Source: Candidatus Villigracilis proximus
Lineage (GTDB): Bacteria; Chloroflexota; Anaerolineae; Anaerolineales; Villigracilaceae
NCBI GenBank assembly: GCA_016715195.1
Contig: JADKBB010000013.1
Coordinates: 62,001-126,000 of the forward strand
Reading direction: 5' to 3'
DNA: 64,000 nt
In this document: one piece after another, positions 42,422 through 52,427 of the stretch
Position numbering within the stretch: the first letter of the stretch is position 1
Layout of the letters: the number at the start of each line of letters is the position of its first letter
The notes under the pieces: generated by a model
What the model saw: the letters and a program-made list of their open reading frames with translations, nothing else
Told to the model about the DNA's origin: nothing
Database searches by the model: none
Translations under genes and position numbers: made by a program

Positions 42422-45374
42422 GGGCTATTTGTCCTTCCCATAGGCCAAGCACAAAGCCGAGCATGAGGCGTCCCGGAGCAAGTGTCCATAGGTAGTGATC
42501 GAAGAGGCTGATTGCTCCCAAGCCCATTAGTAATGCGCCGATGATGATTGCGTTTGGGTTCTTTGTAGTTAAGAAATTTTTCCCAATTGAAAACATGATC
42601 ATAAGGATCAAGATCAAACCGAAAATACCCAGTTCAGCCGTGATCAATAGGGGAATGTTGTGAACCGGCTCAACAAAATTAAATTCCCCTGCGCGTTCTG
42701 CAAGCTGAATAATGAAGGAACCTGAACCTACACCTAAAAACGGGCGTTCTTTTATTACTGTAAAGGCCTGTTCTGTTAACCAGGCACGCCCCACGAGTGA
42801 GAATTCTTCGGTGGTTGTGGCTGGGGCGTTTACCCGATTTAAGAATAATTCGCGAAGCGGAAATAAGGTTAATCCGAAGGCGGTAATTGCCGTAAACAAT
42901 ATAATTGTTGTTCTTTTAGGGTTCAAGAGTTTTGATCTGTAAATCAGAGTGAGTAAAAATATCGCGGCTGCGATCCATGCGGAACGGGAAAATGTGAGGG
43001 CAAGCAGGGATGAGCCAAATGCAAGGAGAATAAGCGCGAAAGGATTTGGTTTTTCTTTTCTAAGAAATAGCGCGATCGGGCCTGTTAGACAGACAAGTCC
43101 GAAGCCTCCCAATATATTTGGGTGTGGGAGCGTGCCGTATGCGCGTAAAAAGGCTTGCCCATCAGGTAATTTGACAATACTCGCGGCGCGTGTGGCGATG
43201 TCAATCGGACCAGGCCAGTGCAGGTTGAGCGGCCCTAGAAATAAAGTGGATTGTGAAATAAAGCCGACGATGCCGGTTAATGCTTGAATGCTCAGTGCTG
43301 CGCAAAGCCCCAATATGGCTGTATTCCATGATGTGTGCCAATCGCGCATGGAAAGAATGAGTCCAAAGATCAGCCAGAAGTGGATGGCTATATAGGTTGA
43401 TGTGCGCCAATCTGCTGACCAGAATGCGCTGAGGCTGAGCAGACAGCAAAACACAAACAGGAATTTAATGGTTGGCGTGAACTTTTGTTGAAAGAATTTT
43501 TCGTTTGATACCTGTGCTGCAAGCCAAAGCATAACCGCGACGAGAACCAACGCGTCACTGAGGAAAAAGAGGGCGTGATCGTAAGTGAAATAAACCTGTT
43601 TGTGTTTAAATTCAAATATAATTTTGTAATACCAAAACCCCAACGCCAGGGGAATTAATCCCACTACGAAAGCATGTGTATTACGGATAATTTTTTCGCC
43701 GCGTTCTTTCCATAAATTAACAATTCCTAATATCATCGTTATGAAAAAAGAAAGCAAGGGGAAAATTCCCCATGAAAAAGATTTAAACGGATCTGCTGGC
43801 GGTGGGGTGGAAGGAAGAAAAGTAAAGTCAGGATTTTCCCAAACTTGAATGCCGTTTGAAAGATATTTAACAAAAACCCAGCCATTCTTTTTTAGTTCGG
43901 GTACAAATGATCTCAAGTTGACGAATCCCCAGCGGACGCCGTATTTTCCTGATGCTTGTAGGATGGGTCCGATGGCGGGGATGCCTTTCAAGGCCCAGTA
44001 GGCTGTATCTATTTGACCGATGCCGCTTTCACGTAGTTCTGGAATGGTGCGCGCCGTGTGATAACTTCCATCAAGGGTGGTGGCTTGGGTTAACAGACTG
44101 AGGTGTGCGAATTGATCGCCAAAACCAAACGTGAGGTAGCGCCAGTAATCATGATCTTCCGCTTCAAGAAAGTCTACAATGGGCTGCATATCAATTGGGC
44201 CAGGCTGGATGGGAAGAAGAAGCGGTGTGAACCATGATCCGATTGCGAAGCAGCTGAAGACGAAAAATGTCAGGGCTGAGATCAAGGTTCCTCGAAGCGA
44301 GGCAGGCAGCGGTTTAAGAAAGACGCGGTTCTTCATCCACTTTTTAAAATGGGTGAAGAGAATTCCAAAGAATGGGGTCAGGGTCAGGCTGGCCCAAAAG
44401 GCGAAGCGGTCATAGGTGAGCCATTCCCAGCTTTGGCCGAAGAGCAGGCTGGGAAGCGGGGTGGTGCTGCCGAGGCCGAGGATAAAAAGAATGAGAAATG
44501 AAAATTGCAAACCGAGAAATTTACGCGGCCATTTGTAAAATAAAAATGGAATAACGCTGCCAATCGGAATATAAAACGGCCAGAAGAAAATGGCTGAGGC
44601 CAATGCGTCTGTAAAGAAGTTATGACGGGAGAGATGATCGATGGGTGTTTGTAATTGCTGGTGCGTGCCCCATTGCCAAAAAGGCCAGATCACAATGATG
44701 CCTGCCGGAATGGCGAATACGAGAAAGATGGCGAGCCTTGATAAAGTTTTTTTCCAGTTGTGTTGTTTGAGTTGATAAATGGTAAGCGCAAGGACTAGGA
44801 ATGGCTGTACTAATAATGTGGCGTGATGCGCGGCCATGGTGGTGGCGATTATGGAAACTGCCAGAACAAGATTGTGTAGTTTGCCTTCACGAAGAAATTT
44901 TGCGATTGCGCCTGCGCCGAATAATGCAAAAAGTGTTGCGGCAAGAAATGGTAATTGACCGAAGATGTGCGCAGTGACATAAATGGGAAGCGTGACCGCA
45001 GATGCAATTGCAGCGTAGGATGCGGCGGTTTTGCCAGTGAATATTCTGCTGAATGTATAAATGCCCAGCGGATATAAAGTTGTAATGAGCCACAGGATGA
45101 GCGCGTAGGCCGCATCAACGCCGATGACAGGTACAAAGAGCGCGATCAATTGATGAATAAGCGGCGGATATGAAATGACTTCGAAGCCTGTGTACCAGCG
45201 TGTGTTCCAAAGCGAGAACCAATCCTGGGCATAATGATCGGCAAAAAGCATGTGCGTGTACGCGTCGTAGCTCAGGCGGTAGCGTGCTGTAAGTACGAAA
45301 ATTCCATGACCTATAAATGCGAATAGGATGGCGAGATAGACGCGGCGCGGGATCATCGGGAAATCCTTATTCAA
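42411..45374 (-). CDS. Membrane fusion: GT-C-like half plus O-antigen ligase/polymerase half
   Basis: A 987-residue protein with over 20 membrane helices. The N-terminal half (to about 560) has YRLSYDAYTHMLFADHY, TRWYTGFEVISYPPLIHQ and a soluble domain with DMQPIVDFLEAEDHDYWRYL, which resembles PTPS-related/YfhO-like GT-C membrane proteins. The C-terminal half (about 600-987) has TFSRSAWIAAAIFLL, RPFLGVGSGSFIIQLAERAG and VHNIPLLITAELGIFG, hallmarks of WaaL/Wzy. The two halves are normally separate proteins. It probably assembles or ligates the polysaccharide outside the membrane. Confidence 0.82.
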   Translation of the reverse strand: MNKDFPMIPRRVYLAILFAFIGHGIFVLTARYRLSYDAYTHMLFADHYAQDWFSLWNTRWYTGFEVISYPPLIHQLIALFVPVIGVDAAYALILWLITTLYPLGIYTFSRIFTGKTAASYAAIASAVTLPIYVTAHIFGQLPFLAATLFALFGAGAIAKFLREGKLHNLVLAVSIIATTMAAHHATLLVQPFLVLALTIYQLKQHNWKKTLSRLAIFLVFAIPAGIIVIWPFWQWGTHQQLQTPIDHLSRHNFFTDALASAIFFWPFYIPIGSVIPFLFYKWPRKFLGLQFSFLILFILGLGSTTPLPSLLFGQSWEWLTYDRFAFWASLTLTPFFGILFTHFKKWMKNRVFLKPLPASLRGTLISALTFFVFSCFAIGSWFTPLLLPIQPGPIDMQPIVDFLEAEDHDYWRYLTFGFGDQFAHLSLLTQATTLDGSYHTARTIPELRESGIGQIDTAYWALKGIPAIGPILQASGKYGVRWGFVNLRSFVPELKKNGWVFVKYLSNGIQVWENPDFTFLPSTPPPADPFKSFSWGIFPLLSFFITMILGIVNLWKERGEKIIRNTHAFVVGLIPLALGFWYYKIIFEFKHKQVYFTYDHALFFLSDALVLVAVMLWLAAQVSNEKFFQQKFTPTIKFLFVFCCLLSLSAFWSADWRTSTYIAIHFWLIFGLILSMRDWHTSWNTAILGLCAALSIQALTGIVGFISQSTLFLGPLNLHWPGPIDIATRAASIVKLPDGQAFLRAYGTLPHPNILGGFGLVCLTGPIALFLRKEKPNPFALILLAFGSSLLALTFSRSAWIAAAIFLLTLIYRSKLLNPKRTTIILFTAITAFGLTLFPLRELFLNRVNAPATTTEEFSLVGRAWLTEQAFTVIKERPFLGVGSGSFIIQLAERAGEFNFVEPVHNIPLLITAELGIFGLILILMIMFSIGKNFLTTKNPNAIIIGALLMGLGAISLFDHYLWTLAPGRLMLGFVLGLWEGQIARDE

Positions 45375-45400
45375 GAGAATTTTGAACTTGTATGGAGAAT

Positions 45401-46553
45401 TTATTTTCGGCCATTATGTTTTTCAAGGGCGCGGTTAAAGGCTTCCACGTAATGCTGGCCTGTGGCAGTCGGGCGGACTCGCTGAATTGAGTTGAAATTG
45501 TGTTTTGCCTGCATGTCTCGTAATTCAACTGAGTTGAGCAATATGCGCAGAGCATTTTGTAAGCTTTGCGCGTTTCCATTTTCAAAGAATTGAAGGTGCA
45601 GGTCATTTTCACGGGCGAGTTTTTTGTTTTCGATTAAATCAGATGCGACGATCGCGCGCCCCCATGTTGCGGCTTGATACAAAACGCTGGAAGAGCCGGT
45701 TGATGCGGTGTAGGGCAATACAACGATCTGCGCGCGGCGGAAAAGGTCGATCACATTTTCTTCCGCTACCTTTCCGAGCCATTGAATATTATGTGCGCCA
45801 TTAAAACGGGTTTTCAGATCTTGCGCATAATTTGGAAAGCGCGTGTGTTCAACGCCGGCGATGGTTAATTTTATTTTTGGGAATTCAATTCGTAAATTAT
45901 CAAAAGCGGTCAGCAATATTTCAAGGCCTTTGAAGGGCGCGAGCGTTGTGAAAAATAAAAATTCGGCGGCTTCTGTTTCTTTCAGAAATTCCGGTTCATG
46001 ATACGCGCCGATGGGAATGTGCATACAGTCTACGCCGCGTGCAGAGAGCCAGTCTACATAGTGGCTCATGGTCAGACAGACGACATCTGCTTGTGTAGCT
46101 ACTTTTGTTAATAGGTGCTCCCAGAGGTGCGAATATTCCGCCAGGAGCATTTAACGCGCGCAAGTCTGCAAGTGCAACTAGTTCATGCAGTGTGACGACA
46201 GTTGGATATCCCATTTGGCGGGTTAGCATGGGCGTGAACATGCCTGTCAGATTTGACAAAGGTGATTTGCCAAAAATGCTTGCGCCGAGGTTGAACCAGA
46301 CCACATCAGGATTTAATCGTTTCAAACCGGACAGAATAGCCTGACCAGCTTTCAATTGGTCTGGTTGCCAGCAATAATCAAGTTCGGTATCGCCAAGATG
46401 GTTGGGGTTTTTGCCGGAGTCTGTGTTTGAGCCTGCGAGCACAGTGATCCGTGAAAATGACCCTGTATTTACAATGGCGCGTGTGACGTGATATCCGTAT
46501 TGTCCAATACCAGTAATGGCAGGCGGAAAGGGGCTGACAATGGCAAGATGCAT
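45401..46553 (-). pseudogene. GT4-family glycosyltransferase, one frameshift
   Basis: The first frame (46553 to about 46138) encodes HLAIVSPFPPAITGIGQYGYH and VVTLHELVALADLRALNAPG. The second (45401-46150) continues with AEYSHLWEHLLTKVATQAD, FFTTLAPFKGLEILLTAF and LPYTASTGSSSVLYQAATWG. Restoring one G in CTCCTGGGCGG near 46138 fuses them into about 385 residues with full GT-B layout. A start at 46553 is chosen for the family N-terminus. Confidence 0.78.
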
Positions 46554-46614
46554 AAGAAGGCGGATTATTCCATTAATACGGGATTTACACAACCTTGATT
46601 AATCGAATGTCATG

Positions 46615-46643
46615 TTGACAGATGGATGTGCGCAAAGTATAGT
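46615..46643 (+). promoter_or_regulatory. Near-leaderless promoter of the nucleotidyltransferase-like gene
   Basis: TTGACA (46615-46620) and TATAGT (46638-46643) are 17 bases apart. The ATG is ten bases after the -10 box and no ribosome site is visible. Confidence 0.7.
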
Positions 46644-46653
46644 TTAATTTCTT

Positions 46654-47514
46654 ATGAATATTAAAAATGCCATTGTTGAAACGCTTGCCTATTCAGACAT
46701 TTTTGATTACCCGTTAACGGCAGAGGAATTACATCGCTTTCTTGTTGCGCCTGCTGAAAGACATGAGGTGGAGCGATGTGCGGCCAGCACACCAAATGTT
46801 TTTTTCGAAGCTGGATATTATTTTCTCGCAGGTCGTTCCGAAATCGTGGACATTCGCAAACGGCGTGAATCTGCTTCACGCAAAGCCTATCGCCGCGCCA
46901 TGTTCTATGGGCGTATTCTCGGCAGGCTGCCATTTGTCCGCATGGTTGCGTTGACGGGGTCCCTCGCCATGCTTAATCTCTCTAAAAATCCCGATATGGA
47001 TTTCATGATTGTTGCCGCGCATGGTCACGTGTGGACGGCGCGCGCGTTTGCCATTTTATTTGGAAAAATAACGCATTTGCTCGGCGATACGATTTGTCCC
47101 AACCTTATTATTTCAGAGCGTACACTCGAATGGCCGTTGCATGATCTGTACTCTGCGCGTGAACTTTTCCAGATGATTCCCATAACAGGAAGTGATATCT
47201 ATATTCGCCTCTTTGCCGTCAACCCGTGGACAAAGTCATTATTGCCAAATGCAGTTCCGGAGACTTTCAACGCCTCCAATAGTTTGAATATGGGAGAGTT
47301 CTTTTTGCGCGGCACACTTGGATCTAAATTTGAAAACTGGGAGATGACACGCAAGATCGCGCGTTTTTCCAAACAGGCTGGCTTTGGCGCAGAGACTGTT
47401 TTTACTGCGGATGTTTGTCAGGGTAATTTTGACCATCATCGTAAATGGACAGATGATATTTATCGGGAGCGCCTTTCTGCTCTCGATATTGAAAAAATGG
47501 AGCGCGGACTGTAA
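46654..47514 (+). CDS. Nucleotidyltransferase-fold protein of the polysaccharide locus
   Basis: A 286-residue soluble protein. Residues 1-90 look like a winged-helix part (YSDIFDYPLTAEELHRFL). Then comes VRMVALTGSLAMLNLSKNPDMDFMIVA, the nucleotidyltransferase pattern G-S followed by D-x-D. The rest is helical. The substrate is unknown. It heads the plus-strand half of the polysaccharide locus, divergent from the glycosyltransferases. Similar genes near glycosyltransferases suggest a role in polymer assembly or its control, but this is inference. Confidence 0.6.
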   Translation: MNIKNAIVETLAYSDIFDYPLTAEELHRFLVAPAERHEVERCAASTPNVFFEAGYYFLAGRSEIVDIRKRRESASRKAYRRAMFYGRILGRLPFVRMVALTGSLAMLNLSKNPDMDFMIVAAHGHVWTARAFAILFGKITHLLGDTICPNLIISERTLEWPLHDLYSARELFQMIPITGSDIYIRLFAVNPWTKSLLPNAVPETFNASNSLNMGEFFLRGTLGSKFENWEMTRKIARFSKQAGFGAETVFTADVCQGNFDHHRKWTDDIYRERLSALDIEKMERGL

Positions 47515-47528
47515 TCTGCGATAAAGCT

Positions 47529-48942
47529 GTGACACAAATTCTCTTTGGACAATCTTATTACCTGCGCTTTGACCCAAAACTCTGGGATGCGATGATGCCG
47601 TATCCTCCGCTGGGGACGATGTATGCGGCAAGTTATATCCGCTCGAAAGGATATGATGTCGCTTTGTTTGATGCCATGCTGGCAGATTCAGAAGACGATT
47701 GGGCCAGGGCGCTTGATGAACATGCGCCGCAGTATGCGATCATCTTTGAAGATAACTTTAATTACCTTTCAAAATGTGCCTGTTGAGGATGCGCGAAGCC
47801 GCTTTCACGATGATCGCGATGGCAAAGCACCGTGGATGTATCGTCATCTTTTGCGGCGCAGATGCAACCGATCATTACGCCGAATATCTCGAACAAGGCG
47901 CGGATTATGTTCTGCTTGGCGAAGGTGAGGAAACTCTCGCAGAATTACTGGGTCAATTGTCCGCGGGGGGGAAAGAGGCGAGGGTGCGTTCACGTGGCCG
48001 CGCTGGACCGTCTCATCTTCATCCATCCATCCCGCCGCCCTGATATTTCCAATCTCGATGCTTTGCCTTTTCCTGCCTGGGATTTGATCGATGTGGAGAA
48101 ATATAAAAAGATCTGGCGTGAACATCACGGTTATTACTCGATGAATATGGTCACTACGCGCGGCTGCCCATATCACTGCAATTGGTGTGCCAAGCCGATC
48201 TGGGGACAGCGTTATAACTCGCGCTCGGCGGAAAACGTGGCCGCGGAAATGAAATGGTTGAAGGAAAATTTTGCGCCCGATCACATTTGGTTTGCCGATG
48301 ATATTTTCGGGTTGAAGCCGAACTGGGTGGAGAAATTTGCAGAGTTGTTGCGTGAAAATAATTCTGCGATTCCGTTTAAGTGTTTGAAACGCGCAGATCT
48401 GGTGACAGAAAAAACCGCGCTTGCGCTGGCGAAGGCCAGCTGCAAAACGGTATGGCTGGGTGCGGAATCTGGTTCGCAGAAAATTTTAGACGCGATGGAT
48501 AAGGGCGATAAAGTTGAAGATATTTATCGCGCTGCTGAGTTACTGCATAAAAATGGAATCGAAGTTGGTTTCTTTTTGCAGTTCGGTTATCCCGGCGAAG
48601 GCTGGGACGATGTGCAGAAAACTTTAAAGATGGTACGCGAGTGCGCGCCCGATGACATTGGTATTTCAGTCTCCTATCCATTGCCGGGGACAAAATTTTT
48701 TGAGCGTGTAAAAATGGAGTTGGGAGAAAAACAAAACTGGGTCGATTCAGACGATCTCGCCATGTTGTATCACGGCCCATTTCCGCAAGGAATTCTATCG
48801 CATCCTGCATGCACGTGTCCATCACGAATTCCGGTTACGCCGTGCGTGCCGAAAAAATGATTTGCGTGGAATTGTCCGCACGCCGTATTATTTCCTTGGC
48901 ATAGCGCGTACAGAAATGCGCCTGCGTTCATTTCTTAGGTAG
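47529..48942 (+). pseudogene. B12-binding/radical SAM protein with three frameshifts
   Basis: Four frame pieces form one protein of about 470 residues. Piece 1 (47529-47786): YPPLGTMYAASYIRSKGYDV, a B12-binding N-terminus. Piece 2 (from 47774): GADATDHYAEYLEQGADYVLLGEG. Piece 3 (47832-48860): RRPDISNLDALPFPAWDL and the radical SAM cluster RGCPYHCNWC (CxxxCxxC), then LGAESGSQKILDAMDKG. Piece 4: RKEFYRILHARVHHEFR to a stop at 48942. Shifts lie at about 47780 (one A lost), near a seven-G run at 47965 and at 48785 (one T gained). Function in the locus is unknown. Confidence 0.78.
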
Positions 48943-48952
48943 TCACTCTGGA

Positions 48953-48974
48953 GTCCATCAGATCTCTGATGGAC
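48953..48974 (+). repeat. 22-bp perfect palindrome between radical SAM and flippase genes
   Basis: GTCCATCAGA and TCTGATGGAC flank two bases. No T-run follows, so it is more likely an operator or a processing hairpin than a terminator. It lies ten bases after the radical SAM stop. Confidence 0.45.
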
Positions 48975-48981
48975 AAACCTT

Positions 48982-50164
48982 ATGCGCCTTCTAAATAACA
49001 TCGGCTGGACAGTCATCTCCCGTATCGGTACACAGGGCCTTGGCGGTACTATCGAATATTTTACTGGCGCGCTATTTGGGACAGGAAGGCTTTGGCGAAT
49101 ATGCCTTCATCTCATCCATTTTGTTGATCGGGAATGCATTCAGCACCTTTGGCATGGATATGATCTTGATCCGCAGTTTGGCATCGGACGAAAAATCATT
49201 CAACTTAGCAGATGGGCTTCTTCTTCAATTATTGCTTTCTCTCTTCTACGTCATTGGCGTTTTTACAACTGAATTATTCGTTTCCGTTCCTTTATCATTG
49301 AAGATTTATATTTTTGCGTTGTTTCCCCTGGCTTTTTTTACAATTTCCAACATAGACCTGCGCGCCCGTCAGGAAATGAAATGTTTTCACTTCTTCAATT
49401 TGTGGCTGCTTTTGCAGTTGTTGGCTGTTTTGCCTTGTGGATTTTTCATGCAGACATAAATACTTTTGCCATCTTCATGTTGATTGCTCATCGTCCACTG
49501 CTTTGTTTGCTTTCATGTTTCACTCATCACGCCTCACTCTTGGCATTTCTCTCTTCCAGGCACTTTGCCTTGCTGAAAGCCAGCGCTCCACATGGCTGTG
49601 ATTGGGACTCTGCGCCTCGTATACGAAAAGATCACAATTGGCATTCTGCCCCAGTTGGCTGGACTTTCCATGACGGGCATTTTCTCCGTCTCTTCCCGTT
49701 TGACAGATGCGGGCAAGCTCGGTCATCTTTCGGCATTCACGGCCATGTATCCTGAAATGGCGCGGGATGTGGATTTTGGCAGGCAAATGAAATGGCTTCG
49801 ATCATTGCTTGGTTTGGCTTTTTTGATCTCTGTTTTTATATTCATCTTTGCGCAAACAATAATTGATATTTTATTTGGCGCTGAATTCATTTCGTCCGTT
49901 CAACCATTGCAGATTATGATCTGGGTCATTGTTCCGTATGTGTTGGTTACATATACTTCGCTCGGTTTGGTTGCGCTTGGTTATGAAAGGCCTGTGCTGT
50001 ATTCCCTGTTGACAGCGCTTTTTGTTTTGCTGCTATCGTTTGTCTGCTTCACATCCGCGTTTGGTTTGCGCGGCGCAGCATTTGCGGTTTTATTGTCTGA
50101 AATAATTCACGCGATATTTTTATGGTATCAATGGAGAATATATGTCGTTTCCAAACTTCCCTGA
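48982..50164 (+). pseudogene. Wzx-type polysaccharide flippase with several frameshifts
   Basis: The pieces read LLNNIGWTVISRIGTQGL, then AVLSNILLARYLGQEGFGEYAF (frame 49040-49459), then HADINTFAIFMLIA, then VIGTLRLVYEKITIGILPQL (frame 49592-50164), with SRLTDAGKLGHLSAFTAMYPE. Together they make a multi-helix oligosaccharide flippase of about 395 residues. Frame shifts occur near 49045, at 49440-49590 and just before 49592. The family moves lipid-linked glycans across the membrane. Whether the gene is dead or mis-sequenced cannot be settled here. Confidence 0.75.
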
Positions 50165-50922
50165 TAAAGAACAAAGCGAGCCCATCATGAAGCCTGAAGA
50201 TACGATTGAAATGCGCCGCAAGTTTGGCAGATTCCCAGCGATTGATCCGCCCAAGTGGATTGGTCTTATGTTTGAAAAATGACCTGCCTTATCAATTGCG
50301 CTGGAAAACTCCCGTTCAAAAAGTGGGGCGGGTAATGGGTGACTTGTTCCTTGTCAAACGCACGCGCGGACGGGTTGGTGTGCTCTCCAATTTTGGGATC
50401 GGCGCCCCTGTGATCGTATCTATTGCCGAGGAGATGATCGCCTGGGGTGTGCGGCGCTTTGTTATTCTTTCCTGGGGCGGTGCGTTACAAAAGGAATTAA
50501 ACACGGGCGATATTGTTCTCAATGACCGCGCCATTCGTGATGAAGGCGTTTCACATCATTATCTTCCCGCCGAAAAATATGCGCCTGCTGATGATTTGTT
50601 GAAGAAAAAACTTGAGGCGCGTTTGATTTCACAAAATGTAAAATTCACTTCAGGCGGAACGTGGACAACAGATGCCCCTTATCGTGAAACAAGGAATGAA
50701 ATTTTGCAATATCAATCTGAAGGCGTGCAAACTGTTGAAATGGAAATTGCTGGTCTGTTTGCGCTGGCTCAATTTCGCGGCGTGCAAGCCGCTTCCATTC
50801 TTGTTGTGGCAGATCGCCTTGCAAATCTCAAATGGGAATCTCCAGCAGATATGAAGGCGATCAACCAGTCTTTTGAGATCGCCTACAACACCGCGATTGA
50901 TGCGCTCAACGAGGACGTGTGA
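50142..50922 (+). pseudogene. Purine-nucleoside/uridine phosphorylase-like protein, N-terminal frameshift
   Basis: From ATG 50142 the frame reads PEDTIEMRRKFGRFPAID and PPKWIGLMFEK, then stops. The next frame continues NDLPYQLRWKTPVQKVGRV to 50922. Removing one A from the five-A run at about 50275 joins them (FENDLPY). The remainder has VGVLSNFGIGAPVIVSIAEEM, VILSWGGALQ and QTVEMEIAGLFALAQF, the phosphorylase fold and the purine-site MEI motif. About 259 residues. A nucleoside phosphorylase is unusual in a polysaccharide locus. It overlaps the flippase end and the methyltransferase start. Confidence 0.78.
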
Positions 50923-51857
50923 ATTTTATTTGTCCGCGCTGCCATGGGGAACTGCAAAAAAAATCTGAGTTCGAGTTATTTTGTGCGCGAGACAATCTCC
51001 TATTTAAACAGGAGGATGGAATTTGGAGATTTCTCCTGCCCGAACGCGAATCCCATTACGCCCGCTTCATTCGTGACTATGAAACTGTCCGCCGTTTCGA
51101 GGGGCGTTTCTCACCTGATGCATCCTACTACCGCGCCCTGCCATTCAAAGACACCAGCGGAAAATTCTCTGCAGATTGGAGAATCCGTGCCGCGAGTTTT
51201 CGGGCTTTGCAGAAAATACTCACAGCGGAGTCCACTGTTTTGGATGTGGGAGCAGGCAACGGCTGGCTGTCGAACCGTCTGTCATTGGGCGGGCATAACG
51301 TTTGCGCGGTCGATCTGCTCCTCAATCCCGAAGACGGTCTGGGCGCGTGGTCTCATTATCAAAGCCAGTTCACAAGAACCCAATCCGAATTTATTCATCT
51401 GCCATTTTTAACTGCTTCTGTTTCAACCGTGATCTTTAACGCATCTTTTCATTATTCTGAAAATTACGAAGAATCATTGACCGAATCCCTGCGAGTGCTT
51501 TCGCCAAATGGAAAGGTCATTATCATGGATTCGCCCATCTATCATAACGCTGACTCTGGCGAGCAAATGGTTGCTGAGCGGAAATCTGCTTTTCTCTCGC
51601 GCTATGGCTTCGCCTCCGACTCGCTCAGGAGCGAGAACTATCTAACGTATCGGCGCATGGAAGAGCTGGGGAAAACACTTGGCATTGTGTGGCGGCACAT
51701 CCGTCCATTGTATGGAGTTCGCTGGCGCTTGCGTCCGTGGCTGGCGCATCTGCGCGGCAGACGTGAACCTGCCGAATTTGGCTTGTGGGTGGGGATGCGC
51801 GCAATTTGCGCAACCATTTCCTATTTTCCGTATATTTTCAAGGACTTTGAATTTTAA
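50919..51857 (+). CDS. SAM-dependent methyltransferase with N-terminal zinc-ribbon-like segment
   Basis: A 312-residue protein. Seen: ICPRCHGELQ and FELFCARDNLLF at the N-terminus (Cys triad like a zinc ribbon), then the methyltransferase motif I VLDVGAGNGWLSNRLSLGG, motif II-like AVDLLLN, and VIFNASFHYSENYEESLTES. It overlaps the phosphorylase by four bases. It may methylate a sugar or lipid carrier, but the target is unknown. Confidence 0.85.
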   Translation: MNFICPRCHGELQKKSEFELFCARDNLLFKQEDGIWRFLLPERESHYARFIRDYETVRRFEGRFSPDASYYRALPFKDTSGKFSADWRIRAASFRALQKILTAESTVLDVGAGNGWLSNRLSLGGHNVCAVDLLLNPEDGLGAWSHYQSQFTRTQSEFIHLPFLTASVSTVIFNASFHYSENYEESLTESLRVLSPNGKVIIMDSPIYHNADSGEQMVAERKSAFLSRYGFASDSLRSENYLTYRRMEELGKTLGIVWRHIRPLYGVRWRLRPWLAHLRGRREPAEFGLWVGMRAICATISYFPYIFKDFEF

Positions 51858-51895
51858 TCAAAAAAGTAATAAACTAACTTCAAGGAGAATGAAAT

Positions 51896-52426
51896 ATGAA
51901 CAAACAAGGTCGTTCCCAACTTGCCCTTGGGGTTATCCTCATCTTGCTGGGGGCGTGGTTTCTGCTCGATAAAAGCGTGCCTGCTTTCCACACACTATTT
52001 AATAAATACACCGAATTCCCCTTCAATATGTTTTTGATCGGCGGCGGTATTCTTATCATCGGCCTTGTAACAGGTCAACCCGGCATGGCAGTCCCTGCTT
52101 CGATCGTTGCGGGCTTGGGCGGCATTTTCTATTATCAGGATGTCACCAATGATTACTCATCCTGGTCTTATATGTGGGCGCTGATCCTGGGCTTTATTGG
52201 TGTGGGTTCCATTCTTGCAGGCTTGCTTGGCGATAACACCGCGCACAACCTCAGGCGCGGACTTAACACAATGGTCATCAGCGCGGTCTTGTTCCTTGTC
52301 TTCTCATCGTTCCTCGGCGGGTGGGATTTGCTCGGTAATTTTGGCCCCGCCATTCTCCTGATCCTGCTTGGAGTTTGGGTGCTCGGCAGCGGCCTTTATC
52401 GTTCCTTCCGCAAACGGGAGGAATAG
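51896..52426 (+). CDS. LiaF-like/DUF5668 membrane protein
   Basis: A 176-residue membrane protein with about five helices. Seen: QLALGVILILLGAWFLLDKS at the N-terminus, FNMFLIGGGILIIGLVTGQP, a central acidic/aromatic loop, and ILLILLGVWVLGSGLYRSF. This repeat of short helices resembles LiaF N-terminal modules. AAGGAG lies before the ATG. The next gene starts one base after its stop, so the two are coupled; a cell-envelope stress role is inferred. Confidence 0.75.
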   Translation: MNKQGRSQLALGVILILLGAWFLLDKSVPAFHTLFNKYTEFPFNMFLIGGGILIIGLVTGQPGMAVPASIVAGLGGIFYYQDVTNDYSSWSYMWALILGFIGVGSILAGLLGDNTAHNLRRGLNTMVISAVLFLVFSSFLGGWDLLGNFGPAILLILLGVWVLGSGLYRSFRKREE

Positions 52427-52427
52427 C

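Noticed and set aside
46600..50300. Transposon or phage insertion as the cause of the broken genes
   Set aside because: No transposase, terminal inverted repeats or target duplications; the breaks are single-base shifts in otherwise continuous genes.
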